The position numbers and the translations under genes are program-made. From Microcoleaceae cyanobacterium UBA9251 (GTDB taxonomy: Bacteria > Cyanobacteriota > Cyanobacteriia > Cyanobacteriales > Microcoleaceae), in NCBI GenBank assembly GCA_003542015.1, contig DPLL01000007.1, positions 1 to 15,650 of the forward strand: a stretch of DNA of 15,650 nucleotides, written 5' to 3'. Positions 6,958-14,618 of this stretch are shown here, piece by piece. How positions within the stretch are numbered: position 1 is the first letter of the stretch; each line of letters begins with the position of its first letter. The notes beneath the pieces were generated by a model. The model was given only the letters and a program-made list of their open reading frames with translations, was not told where the DNA came from and did not search any database.

Positions 6958-9396
6958 ATGAATCATAAATTAAGCGGATTCACTGGTCTCAAATTACAAC
7001 AGGTACAGGCGATGACAAACCAATCCAATATAATTGCATTCCCAGTAAATAAGCATTCAGATTTATCCGCCTTATCGCAGCAAAATCATGACCTTTTACC
7101 TCCTCAATCAGTTACATTAACAAAGGTTGACTCGGAATCTGGGGAACAGGATAGGAAGCGATATCAGTATTCCTATGGGAGTGTGGGAGCTAATTTCAAT
7201 GCTGCTAAACCTCACTACAGTTTAGGGAAAGCTTTGGCGAAAAAGGGAGAATGGGAGAAGGCTATTTCTTCCTATCGAAAAGCTCTAGAGATTGATTCTG
7301 AAGCGGCGGAGATTTACCAAAGTCTAGGGGATGCTCTTGTTAAAAATGGTGAGTTGGATGAAGCGGTAATAGTTTATCATAAAGCTATCGAACTTCAGCC
7401 TAATTTGTGGGAAGTCCAGCACAATTTAGGGGATATTTGGCAGGGACAAGGAAGGTTAGATGAGGCGGTTGTTGCATATCGTCTGGCTATTGAGTTGAAT
7501 CCAGATTTTTGTTGGTCGCACAATAATTTAGGGGATGTGCTGATTAAGCAGGAGAAATGGGAAGAGGCGGTGGATGGGTATAGAAGTGCGACGAAGCTCA
7601 ATCCAGACTTCCATTGGTCTTACTATAATTTGGGGGAGGCTTTGGTGGAGTTGCAGAGGTGGGAGGAGGCGGTTGTTGCTTATCGCTTCGCACTGCAACT
7701 TCAGCCTGATTTGCCGCAAGCAGAAGAAAAGTTAAATAATGCCTTGCACTATCGAGTCAAGTCAAATTTAAATTTAGCACTCAGCTACTACCGTCAGGCG
7801 ATCGATCGCGATCCAACTGATATCGAAAGCTACATTAAGGCTTTGGAAATTGCACCAAACGATCCCGAACTGCAAGCAGGTTTGGGGACAGCTTGGGAAG
7901 CAAAAGGAGATGTACAAAAAGCGATCGAAGCTTACCGCCACGCGATCGCTCTTAATCCCCGATCGACCGCAGCTTATTTAAAATTAGCAGACATTTTAGA
8001 ACAGATCGGACAGCGTGAGGAAGCAGGAGCATACAAGCTGAAAGCTTTGAGACAAGATTCGACGCATCAAACTGAATTAACTAGCGATTATTTAAGTTTG
8101 GAAACTACCAATCAACTTGCTGCTGTAACTGACAAGATGTCCGTTACTCAAAATGCGACAATATCTCAGTCAAAACCCAAATTAGCCGTTGTTTCTTGGG
8201 ATATGAGCCACAATCCCGTCGGTCGAGCTTTCTTGCTAGCAGACATGGCGAAGGAAGCTTTCGATGTGGAATTAATCGGCCCGATATTTCCGTTTTACGG
8301 TCAAGAACTTTGGCCTCCCCTGCAAAATGCAGATATCGAAAATAGCACATTTATTGCGAATAATTTTGAGGAGTTTGTTAGAGGAGCTAAGCAACTCGCC
8401 CAGGCTCAGAAATATGACTCAGTTTACGTAAGCAAGCCGCGTTTTCCCAGCTTGTTTATCGGAATGCTCATCAAGCATTACAGTCAATGTCCTTTGGTTC
8501 TCGATATCGATGACTGCGAACTTTCTTTCTTTAAAAATGAAACAGAAGCTTCATGGTTAGAACTCATACAGCGGATTGATAGCAAGGAAGGAAACAGCCC
8601 TTACGGCGAAATTTGGACGCGGTTTTGTGAAAATCTGATTCCCTTAGCCGATGCTGTAACTGTATCCAACGTAGCATTGCAGCAGCGTTATGGTGGCTTG
8701 ATTGTCAGACACGCCCGCGATGAAAAAGTTTTCGATCCGAAACTGTACGATCGAACAGCTATTCGGGCAGAATTCGATTACAGCGATCGCGATCAAGTCG
8801 TTTTGTTTCTCGGTACTCCTCGCCCCCACAAGGGAATTTTCCGTATTGCGGAAGCCTTGGAAAAAATTAACGATCCTCGCTTGGCTTTGTGCATGATCGG
8901 CACGATTAATGACAAGCGGGTTTCCGACCGATTTGCTATTTACAAAAACGCCAGGATAGACTTTCATAAAAACCAGCCTTGGGAAAGGCTTCCCGAACTG
9001 GTGTCAATGGCAGATATGATCTGCATTTTACAAGATCCTAACTCTCCGATTTCGGAATATCAAATTCCTGCTAAATTAACCGATGCAATCGCTATGAACG
9101 TACCCGTTTTGATAACGGATGTACCCCCATTAGCAGATATCATCGCAGCAAAATGTGCGGTTTCTGTCAATGACGATCGGCTGGAATCAGCTATCAAAAA
9201 TTTAATTAATTCAGACAATAAAGCGTCTTTACCCGATCGCCACAGACGGTTTTATTTCCTAAGTGAATTCAGCTATGGCGTCAATGCAGAGCGGATTCGA
9301 TCTGCCTTTGAGTGTGCCCAACAACAAAAAAGCCAGCCCTGGCCTCAATTGTTCTCCGATGTTTTCGACTTAGTTGCTGCTAAGTCTGGAGTCTAA
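6958..9396 (+). CDS. TPR-GT4 glycosyltransferase fusion
   Basis: 812 residues. An N-terminal polar stretch (1-80) precedes about six TPRs (~84-255 and 300-365, with a degenerate one between). A GT-B glycosyltransferase of the GT4 type follows from about 405 to 790. Visible GT features are the opening strand LAVVSWDMSHNPVGRAF, DIDDCE at 516-521, the second-domain start VVLFLGTPRPHKG (H and K near 624-625), and the nucleotide-sugar site SEYQIPAKLTDAIAMNVPVL. In that site the second acidic residue of the usual E-x7-E pair appears as Asp. There is no signal peptide or membrane segment. The start at ATG 6958 is the first in frame, and ATG 7012 is a possible alternative; neither has a strong ribosome binding site. 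It sits 28 bp after the giant TPR gene and 6 bp before the next GT gene, consistent with one operon. It probably transfers a sugar from a nucleotide donor to a growing glycan or protein; the substrate is not predictable. Confidence 0.88.
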   Translation: MNHKLSGFTGLKLQQVQAMTNQSNIIAFPVNKHSDLSALSQQNHDLLPPQSVTLTKVDSESGEQDRKRYQYSYGSVGANFNAAKPHYSLGKALAKKGEWEKAISSYRKALEIDSEAAEIYQSLGDALVKNGELDEAVIVYHKAIELQPNLWEVQHNLGDIWQGQGRLDEAVVAYRLAIELNPDFCWSHNNLGDVLIKQEKWEEAVDGYRSATKLNPDFHWSYYNLGEALVELQRWEEAVVAYRFALQLQPDLPQAEEKLNNALHYRVKSNLNLALSYYRQAIDRDPTDIESYIKALEIAPNDPELQAGLGTAWEAKGDVQKAIEAYRHAIALNPRSTAAYLKLADILEQIGQREEAGAYKLKALRQDSTHQTELTSDYLSLETTNQLAAVTDKMSVTQNATISQSKPKLAVVSWDMSHNPVGRAFLLADMAKEAFDVELIGPIFPFYGQELWPPLQNADIENSTFIANNFEEFVRGAKQLAQAQKYDSVYVSKPRFPSLFIGMLIKHYSQCPLVLDIDDCELSFFKNETEASWLELIQRIDSKEGNSPYGEIWTRFCENLIPLADAVTVSNVALQQRYGGLIVRHARDEKVFDPKLYDRTAIRAEFDYSDRDQVVLFLGTPRPHKGIFRIAEALEKINDPRLALCMIGTINDKRVSDRFAIYKNARIDFHKNQPWERLPELVSMADMICILQDPNSPISEYQIPAKLTDAIAMNVPVLITDVPPLADIIAAKCAVSVNDDRLESAIKNLINSDNKASLPDRHRRFYFLSEFSYGVNAERIRSAFECAQQQKSQPWPQLFSDVFDLVAAKSGV

Positions 9397-9402
9397 CTTC
9401 CA

Positions 9403-11097
9403 GTGATTACTTCAGGAAATATCGGGAACAAAATAGTAAAATTAACTTCTGATGTGAGTTCGATCGAGTTGAGTCAGCCGTTAAATATCCTGTTCTTTTG
9501 GAAACAGAACGACTCAGACATTTACGGCCGCCGTCAGGATATGGTTCTCAAATACTTAGCACAGAGCGATCGGGTAAACAAAATTATTCATTTCGATGCA
9601 CCGATTTCCTTGCGGAAATTGCACGAACAGGTACAGCATGGATCGCGGGCGAAATTCCACCAAGGTAATTTAGTGTTTACCAATACAGTGGAGCGATTTC
9701 TCGGACTAAAAGATACATCAAAAATTATTAAACGCACGTTTGTTTATGGGGACGATCGCATTGAGGAAAGCTTCTTAGGACGCAACTTGCAAAAGAAAAG
9801 CGACTATCCCGATTTTGTCAGACAAGTCATCGCAGAATCCGATCTTGAAGGACAGACAATTGCTTGGGTGTGTCCAGTTTGTTTTGAGTTTCCCGATGTG
9901 TTGGAAGAGTTGAACTTCGAGTTTGTGGTTGCCGATCTAATTGACGACCAGCGGAAATGGGATATCAAGCCTTCCTATGCCGCACAATTAACAAAAAATT
10001 ATCAGCAGATTATTGAACAAGCCAATGTTATTTTCACGAACTGCGAACCAGTCCGCAATGCTTTCAGCGATTTGAATTCTGACATTACTGTGATTCCGAA
10101 CGGCGCCGAAGTATTTGAGGATGAAAACATCTGCTCAAAGCCCGCCGAACTTGCGGCTTTAACAGGCCCGATTATTGGTTATGTTGGCAATCTTTCCGAT
10201 CGCATTGATATCGATCTTCTCAAGTTTCTTGCGAATTCGAGGAAAGACTGGAATTTGGTAATTATCGGATCTGCACACGGAAACTCGAAAATTTTAGAGT
10301 TAGAAAAATTAGATAACGTGTACCTGCTGGGCGTGAAAATTTACGATGATGCTCTTAGCTTCATCCGCAATTTTGATGTGGCTATCATTCCCCATGTTGA
10401 TAATCAGCTAACGCGGAGCATGAATCCCTTAAAACTTTATGTATATTACTCCGCAGGCGTACCCATTGTTTCCTCCCCCATTTCCAATATTGGCGAACTT
10501 TACGACAACATTTATGTCGCTGCTAACCCGCAAGAGTTTATTAACGGTATTGAGGTTGCGCTTAAGCGCGATCGCTCGTCAGATAAAATACAAAAACGGG
10601 AAAAACTGCTGGAGCAAATCAACTGGCGATCGCGGGTAAAAAATATGATATCTATCATCGATCGACGCTTGTCAGATGTGCCTATCATACCAAAAAAACA
10701 GTTAAAGCTTCGGGGCGTTTCCGAGCCAACACTCTCTGAAAGTAAAAGTATCACTCCTGTAAAACAATCGGTACATTCTATGAAAACAGCGATCGAGAAT
10801 AAACCCAGCCCAAGCAAAGCAACCACGCCAATTAATTCAGATAATAGCTATCAAGGAATTTGCGATGTTTGTGGAGAAGCACAGATTTTTATCAAAAATC
10901 ACTCATCACTCAGAGAAGGGTATCAATGCAAAAATTGCAAGTCTTCATTGCGCTACCGTGGTCAAGCCGAAGCAATTTTGAAGTATTTTTCTAAGCGAGG
11001 ATACTCAACGCTGGAAGCATTATCTCAAAACCCAGAATTTCAGCAACTCTATATCTACGAACCAGGAATTATTGGGCCGTTTAGAAAGTATTTTTAA
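9403..11097 (+). CDS. GT4-type glycosyltransferase, N-terminal part of a methyltransferase fusion
   Basis: 564 residues from a GTG start 6 bp after the previous stop; no ATG lies near. Residues ~28-415 form a GT-B glycosyltransferase: LNILFFWKQNDSDIYGRRQD, IPNGAE at 231-236, GYVGNLSDRIDIDLL from 259, a WNLVIIGS strand, and the donor-site region SMNPLKLYVYYSAGVPIV starting at 339. A Ser/Lys/Pro-rich linker leads to a zinc-ribbon-like pair, CDVC (487-490) and CKNC (509-512), then the beginning of a methyltransferase domain (LYIYEPGIIGPF, a poor version of the SAM-binding motif I). The frame ends at TAA 11095-11097. The next codons in the same frame continue the methyltransferase without any shift, so this looks like a nonsense mutation in a ~727-residue GT4-methyltransferase protein. 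The glycosyltransferase half is complete and may still function; the methyltransferase half would be lost. Confidence 0.82.
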   Translation: MITSGNIGNKIVKLTSDVSSIELSQPLNILFFWKQNDSDIYGRRQDMVLKYLAQSDRVNKIIHFDAPISLRKLHEQVQHGSRAKFHQGNLVFTNTVERFLGLKDTSKIIKRTFVYGDDRIEESFLGRNLQKKSDYPDFVRQVIAESDLEGQTIAWVCPVCFEFPDVLEELNFEFVVADLIDDQRKWDIKPSYAAQLTKNYQQIIEQANVIFTNCEPVRNAFSDLNSDITVIPNGAEVFEDENICSKPAELAALTGPIIGYVGNLSDRIDIDLLKFLANSRKDWNLVIIGSAHGNSKILELEKLDNVYLLGVKIYDDALSFIRNFDVAIIPHVDNQLTRSMNPLKLYVYYSAGVPIVSSPISNIGELYDNIYVAANPQEFINGIEVALKRDRSSDKIQKREKLLEQINWRSRVKNMISIIDRRLSDVPIIPKKQLKLRGVSEPTLSESKSITPVKQSVHSMKTAIENKPSPSKATTPINSDNSYQGICDVCGEAQIFIKNHSSLREGYQCKNCKSSLRYRGQAEAILKYFSKRGYSTLEALSQNPEFQQLYIYEPGIIGPFRKYF

Positions 11098-11586
11098 ACC
11101 TTCAGTAACTACGCATATTCTTATTATTGGGATGACGTAGCACCAGGACAATATAAAGATGGAATCCAATGTCAAAACCTAGAACACCTGACTCATCCCA
11201 GCAATCATTTCGATTTGGTTTTGTCATCAGATATTATGGAACACGTAAGGCGACCTTGGGATGCTTTTCAAGAAATTTTCCGCACTCTCAAGCCCGGTGG
11301 CTGTCATATTTTTACAATCCCCGTACAGCATCCAATGCCATCAAAAACAATTGAGCGTGTTGATACTTCAGGAGAGCAAGATATTATGTTAATGGAACCT
11401 CGATATCACAGCGCTCCCTCTGCTGATAAGAAGAGTAGCCTACGTTCCTTAGTATATAATGACTTTGGCAAAGATATTGTCGATAGCCTACAAGATATCG
11501 GCTATGAAGTCGAGCTATTACAACCTCAGATCGAAGACAGAGATGTTCAAAGGCTGATTACTTTTGTTAGCAAAAAGCCGAAGTAA
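11098..11586 (+). pseudogene. C-terminal half of SAM methyltransferase, cut off by an in-frame stop
   Basis: This is the same reading frame as the preceding GT4 gene, directly after its TAA. Translation begins TFSNYAYSYYWDDVAPGQY and reaches the class I methyltransferase core FDLVLSSDIMEHVRRPWDAF, then LKPGGCHIFTIP, and ends at TAA 11584-11586. The 'D..EHV..P' and 'LKPGG' elements correspond to motifs IV-VI of the Methyltransf_11 type. The first possible internal start is TTG at 11215, inside the fold and without a ribosome binding site, so an independent product is unlikely to be active. It could be revived by readthrough or could be a sequencing error at one base (AAA to TAA would be the simplest change). 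Confidence 0.75.
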
Positions 11587-11593
11587 ATACGAT

Positions 11594-11623
11594 GCGATCG
11601 CTCCCACTCTTTTCAGCGATCGC
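11594..11623 (+). terminator. Hairpin made of two inverted HIP1 sites, possible terminator
   Basis: GCGATCGCT pairs with AGCGATCGC across a 12-base loop, a perfect 9-bp stem that begins 8 bases after the methyltransferase stop. Flanking GATGC/GCATC could extend it with a bulge. There is no U-tract, so an intrinsic terminator role is only possible; it may equally protect a 3' end. Confidence 0.4.
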
Positions 11624-11731
11624 CTAGGTGCATCTCATCAATTGTGAATCCGCTGTATCAGGTGCGTCAGCGTCTGAAACCCTCAATAATTGTTTGATAA
11701 TTTCATCCGGGTACCCTACAAATCGATTGGA

Positions 11732-11759
11732 TTGTGATAGTTGTGTCCAGAAATATTGT
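11732..11759 (+). promoter_or_regulatory. Candidate promoter before the decayed TPR-GT2 gene
   Basis: TTGTGA and TATTGT are separated by 16 bp and lie 26 bp before an ATG that has a good GGAG ribosome binding site (11774-11777). The surrounding 11624-11784 stretch has no gene. It contains GGTGCGTCAGCG and TACCCTACAAATC pieces resembling a common Oscillatoriales interspersed repeat (from memory). The promoter match is weak. Confidence 0.22.
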
Positions 11760-11784
11760 TGTTGTTATTTAAATGGAGTTATAA

Positions 11785-11974
11785 ATGCCAAATTTTGAGA
11801 TATTAAATTCAGTGCCATCTGGCAAAAATGAGCATATTTTAGAGCCAGAAATATCCTGCTATAAAGCACCTGTCAAATTTGAGTGTAAATCTGGATAAGA
11901 CTACGAAATATCGGAGATATTTTTGTCAAAAAAAGTCTTGGAGAGAAGGAGTATTGGCTTATAAAATAGCTTGA
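11785..11974 (+). pseudogene. Broken 5' end of a zinc-ribbon/TPR-GT2 gene
   Basis: An ATG with a well-placed GGAG (7 bases between) opens a 37-codon frame beginning MPNFEILNSVPSGKNEH and ending at TAA 11896-11898. The same frame then gives DYEISEIFLSKK up to an A7 run (11928-11934). After that run the neighbouring frame gives SWREGVLAYK, until TGA 11972-11974. Joined across the A7 run, the segment resembles the 'AQIFIKNHSSLREGYQC' part of the zinc-ribbon region in the upstream GT4-methyltransferase gene. This suggests a decayed N-terminal zinc-ribbon region interrupted by two stops and one probable indel. The stops and the good start site are seen; the alignment is my inference. Confidence 0.45.
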
Positions 11975-12466
11975 AAAATCCAGCCAAACTCAAACATTAT
12001 TGATCGAAAATTAGCCGATGCTGTACACCAAGAAGTCCAAAGAAAAAAAGAATTATTACTCGATAATTATCTCCAGAAAATCAAGCAAAACTCAGAAGAC
12101 ATCACCAACTATTATAAAGCTATAGATTTAGCACCGGAGCGCGGAGAACTCTACTTAGATTTAGGAAAAGCTTTAGCAAGAAAAGGACTGTTAGATGCTG
12201 CGATCGGCGCTTACAGTCAAGCACTTCAGCTCAAACCAGATCTCGCAGAGGCTTCACAGCTAAAGCAGCTTTTAGCTATTTTAAAAACAACTCGATCCGA
12301 TAGCCTGGTTGTTGCTAACTCCAGCTTCGATAAAAAATGTAAACTAGAGCAAGCCAAACAATCCTTAGAAAACTTAAATCAGATTGCTCTAGACAACTTA
12401 TTAGATACTGGATCTCAGATACATTTCCCATCTATCAAACAGCCGAGAGTTAGCATTATTATAGTT
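11975..12466 (+). pseudogene. TPR segment in frame with the GT2 gene, no start codon
   Basis: The frame is open for 164 codons and runs without a break into the GT2 gene, but contains no ATG, GTG or TTG. It has a charged helical stretch (LADAVHQEVQRKKELLLDNY), then a clear TPR (GELYLDLGKALARKGLLDAA followed by AYSQALQLKPD), a second helical region, and PRVSIIIV, which is the first beta-strand of the GT2 fold. It must originally have been translated from an upstream start, most plausibly the ATG at 11785, in a TPR-GT2 fusion. Confidence 0.65.
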
Positions 12467-13543
12467 TTGCACAACCGAGCAGAAATGACTTTAAGCTGTC
12501 TCTCTTCAATTTTAAGGAATAACTTTAAATCTTACGAAGTCATCCTTGTAGACAACTGCTCTACGGATGCAACTCCACACCTTTTAGCCAGAATTAAAGG
12601 AGCAAAAATCATTCATAATTCTCTGAATTTACATTTTTTGCTTGCTTGCAATCAAGCTAGTAAAATTGCAACAGGCGAGTTTATTTTATTTTTAAATAAC
12701 GATGCCCAACTGCTTGGAGATAGCATTACCGCAGCAGTAGAAACTATTACATCTTCCGAAAATATCGGCGCAGTGGGTGGCAAAATAACTTTCCCTGATG
12801 GTGCACTTCAAGAAGCTGGAAGTATCATTTGGCAAGATGGTTGCTGTGTGGGATACGGACGGGGAGATTCTCCCGCTGCACCTCAATATATGTATCAACG
12901 TGCGGTGGATTACTGTTCGGCTGCATTCTTGATCGCGCCAACAGAATTATTTTTAAAACTAGGTGGTTTTGATGAAGATTACCAACCCGCTTACTGCGAG
13001 GAAATAGATTACTGTATCCGACTTTGGAAGCTGGGTAAAAAAGTCATATACGATCCAAAAGTTACGATCGTTCATTACGAGTTCGCCAGTTCCAGTCATT
13101 CTAATTCCAGCGCCAACGCGAGTGCACTGATGCAGCAAAACTATAAAATTTTGCAGCAGAAACATCAAGACTGGCTTCAGGATCAATATCCGTGCGATCG
13201 TAAAAACATACTATGTGCTCGTACTCATCCCAGAGACAACCGCCAGCGGCTTCTCTATATCGACAATCGAGTTCTTCATCCCTATTTGGAATCTGGTTCC
13301 ACTGACAATCACCGCATCCTCTCAACACTCGTAGAGTTAAGATATGCTGTCACCTTATACTTAACCGACCTGACGGATACAGAAAACTGGACTGATATTT
13401 ATGCCGATATTTCTAGAGAAGTTGAAGTTATACGAGGGTATGGCTGGCTGCAACTTGAAGATTTTTTAAGAGAGAGACAAGAATACTATGATATTGTGCT
13501 TGCTACCGATCCTTACAGCATTAAATATTTAAAAGATCTTTGA
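12467..13543 (+). CDS. GT2 family glycosyltransferase (rhamnosyltransferase-like), probably part of a broken fusion
   Basis: 358 codons from a TTG at 12467. The TTG is inside the first strand of the fold, so it is unlikely to be the true start; the coding frame extends upstream to 11975. The GT-A/GT2 domain shows VDNCSTDAT (28-37), the metal-binding LNNDA (76-80), GKITFPDG, and the acidic catalytic-base region CEEIDYCIRLW (177-187) with H203. From about residue 262 a different domain begins: RLLYIDNRVLHPYLESGSTD, then a VTLYLTDLTDTENW stretch and GYGWLQLEDFLRERQEYYD. This matches the first half of a GT4 domain often fused after GT2 in cyanobacteria (from memory). It stops at TGA 13541-13543, so the GT4 part is cut short. 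Likely role before decay: addition of sugars to a surface polysaccharide. Whether any active GT2 protein is still made is uncertain. Confidence 0.75.
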   Translation: MHNRAEMTLSCLSSILRNNFKSYEVILVDNCSTDATPHLLARIKGAKIIHNSLNLHFLLACNQASKIATGEFILFLNNDAQLLGDSITAAVETITSSENIGAVGGKITFPDGALQEAGSIIWQDGCCVGYGRGDSPAAPQYMYQRAVDYCSAAFLIAPTELFLKLGGFDEDYQPAYCEEIDYCIRLWKLGKKVIYDPKVTIVHYEFASSSHSNSSANASALMQQNYKILQQKHQDWLQDQYPCDRKNILCARTHPRDNRQRLLYIDNRVLHPYLESGSTDNHRILSTLVELRYAVTLYLTDLTDTENWTDIYADISREVEVIRGYGWLQLEDFLRERQEYYDIVLATDPYSIKYLKDL

Positions 13544-13627
13544 TCTAGAGACAACCTGCTTGGAGGAACCAAGGTTGTTTTCGAGGCAAAAGCAATCGAT
13601 CGTCTGAGGGAATTTGACCTCAATTAG
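13544..13627 (+). pseudogene. In-frame continuation of the truncated GT4 domain
   Basis: Directly after the GT2 gene's TGA the same frame reads SRDNLLGGTKVVFEAKAIDR, which fits the expected 'xxLGGTxxVYDAEAIxxxRE' strand-helix of the fused GT4 domain, and stops at TAG 13625-13627. After this no further GT4 similarity is visible, so the rest of the domain has been deleted. Confidence 0.5.
13551..13578 (+). terminator. Hairpin after the GT2 stop codon, possible terminator
   Basis: ACAACC plus TTGG pairs with CCAA plus GGTTGT, with a three-base bulge and a five-base loop. A run of four T overlaps the last stem base and extends to 13581. It starts 8 bases after the TGA. It overlaps former coding sequence, so it may be accidental. 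Confidence 0.3.
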
Positions 13628-13888
13628 ATATCTCGATTAAACAGTAGACATCTCCTAAATTATTATGGAACAAGATCCGGATCCGACAGTTAAAAGGCAG
13701 AATATAGGAAAAAGGTGTGGGGAAATACCGATATCTTTGCGAGATATTTGATTGAATAAAACAGGATTTACGCAAACAACCCAGTTTCTGAGCGAAATCC
13801 TATATAAAATCGAGAAATATTGATTGTGAAATCATTTTTTTTGCCCTCCATACGTGACTCCTGTAATATTGAATAGGAGAAAATCTTT
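13628..13888 (+). other. Intergenic region with inverted repeats and ribosome binding site
   Basis: No gene is visible. Three items stand out. ATATCT and AGATAT face each other across 5 bases (13731-13747). GGATTTACGC (13764-13773) faces GCGAAATCC (13792-13800) across 18 bases with one bulge. A TATATAAAAT box (13801-13810) could be a -10 element for the next gene, although no good -35 lies 17 bp upstream. TTGCCC at 13841 and TAATAT at 13864 are spaced 17 bp but would start transcription almost on the ribosome binding site (AGGAG at 13874-13878, ten bases before the ATG). Confidence 0.45.
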
Positions 13889-14617
13889 ATGCTTCAGTCA
13901 GATCGAGTTAAAGAAGTAACTTCAAGTATTTGTTGTCCGGTGTGTCAATCTGTAGAATTTCTAGACTTTAATGGACGCAAGAATGCCAGATGTCAACGCT
14001 GTCTTTCAGTTGAGAGAAGTAGATTGCTGTGGATGGTACTTCAGCGACTCGAAATCATTAAGCCTGGAATTCGAGTTTTGCACTTTGCTCCCGAACTACC
14101 TTTACTAATGCGTTTTCACTCTTTGCTAGGCGATTTTTATCATCCCTGCGATCTAGATCCGCTGAGATATAAAAGCCGTTACTGTCGCATATTCCCTATT
14201 AATATGTGTGACGACTTGCAAAAAATGCCATCTGAACTATTTGATGTTATTATCCACAATCATGTATTAGAGCATATTTGCTGCTCGGTCGAGGATACTT
14301 TAGTTGAGTTAAATAGGATCCTTAAAAAAGGTGGAAACCATTTTTTTACTGTTCCGTTTCGTGGTAATGAAACAATCGAAGATATATCTCCTAGCTTAAC
14401 AGACGAAGAGAGGATCAAACTGTTTGGTCAGCACGATCATGTGAGGATATTCGGTAAAGAAGACTTTCCCGCCCTATTGAAAAAAGTATGGAATGTTTCT
14501 GATGTTACTGTTTCTGTTAAATCTCTGTTTTCAGAGACAGAAATTGAGCGGGCTGCAATTCCCTTGAAGTCTCTTGAAGAGATTGATGCCAATACTATAT
14601 TTCACCAGGTAAAATAA
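13889..14617 (+). CDS. Zinc-ribbon class I SAM-dependent methyltransferase
   Basis: 242 residues with a good ribosome binding site. A zinc-ribbon at the N-terminus is formed by CPVC (16-19) and CQRC (35-38), followed by the basic helix SVERSR. The Rossmann methyltransferase core follows. Motif I is the atypical VLHFAPE (63-69), CDLDPLRYKS holds the acidic strand-2 end, FDVIIHNHVLEHI is motif IV, and LNRILKKGGNHFFTVPF gives motifs V-VI. The tail has LFGQHDHVRIFGKEDF. Proteins of this type, with LHFAPE in place of a Gly-rich loop, occur in polysaccharide and sugar gene clusters; the substrate is not known. It resembles the zinc-ribbon/methyltransferase part of the gene ending at 11586 and may do the same kind of job. 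It overlaps nothing; the next gene starts 1 bp after its stop, so the two are probably co-translated. Confidence 0.85.
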   Translation: MLQSDRVKEVTSSICCPVCQSVEFLDFNGRKNARCQRCLSVERSRLLWMVLQRLEIIKPGIRVLHFAPELPLLMRFHSLLGDFYHPCDLDPLRYKSRYCRIFPINMCDDLQKMPSELFDVIIHNHVLEHICCSVEDTLVELNRILKKGGNHFFTVPFRGNETIEDISPSLTDEERIKLFGQHDHVRIFGKEDFPALLKKVWNVSDVTVSVKSLFSETEIERAAIPLKSLEEIDANTIFHQVK

Positions 14618-14618
14618 G

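Noticed and set aside
11928..11934. Programmed frameshift at the A7 run
   Set aside because: In-frame stops on both sides (11896 and 11972) make decay a simpler explanation than a functional slippage site.
12467..12469. TTG as the real start of the GT2 gene
   Set aside because: It lies in the first beta-strand (VSIIIVLHNR) and the coding frame extends 164 codons upstream with a TPR; there is no ribosome binding site.
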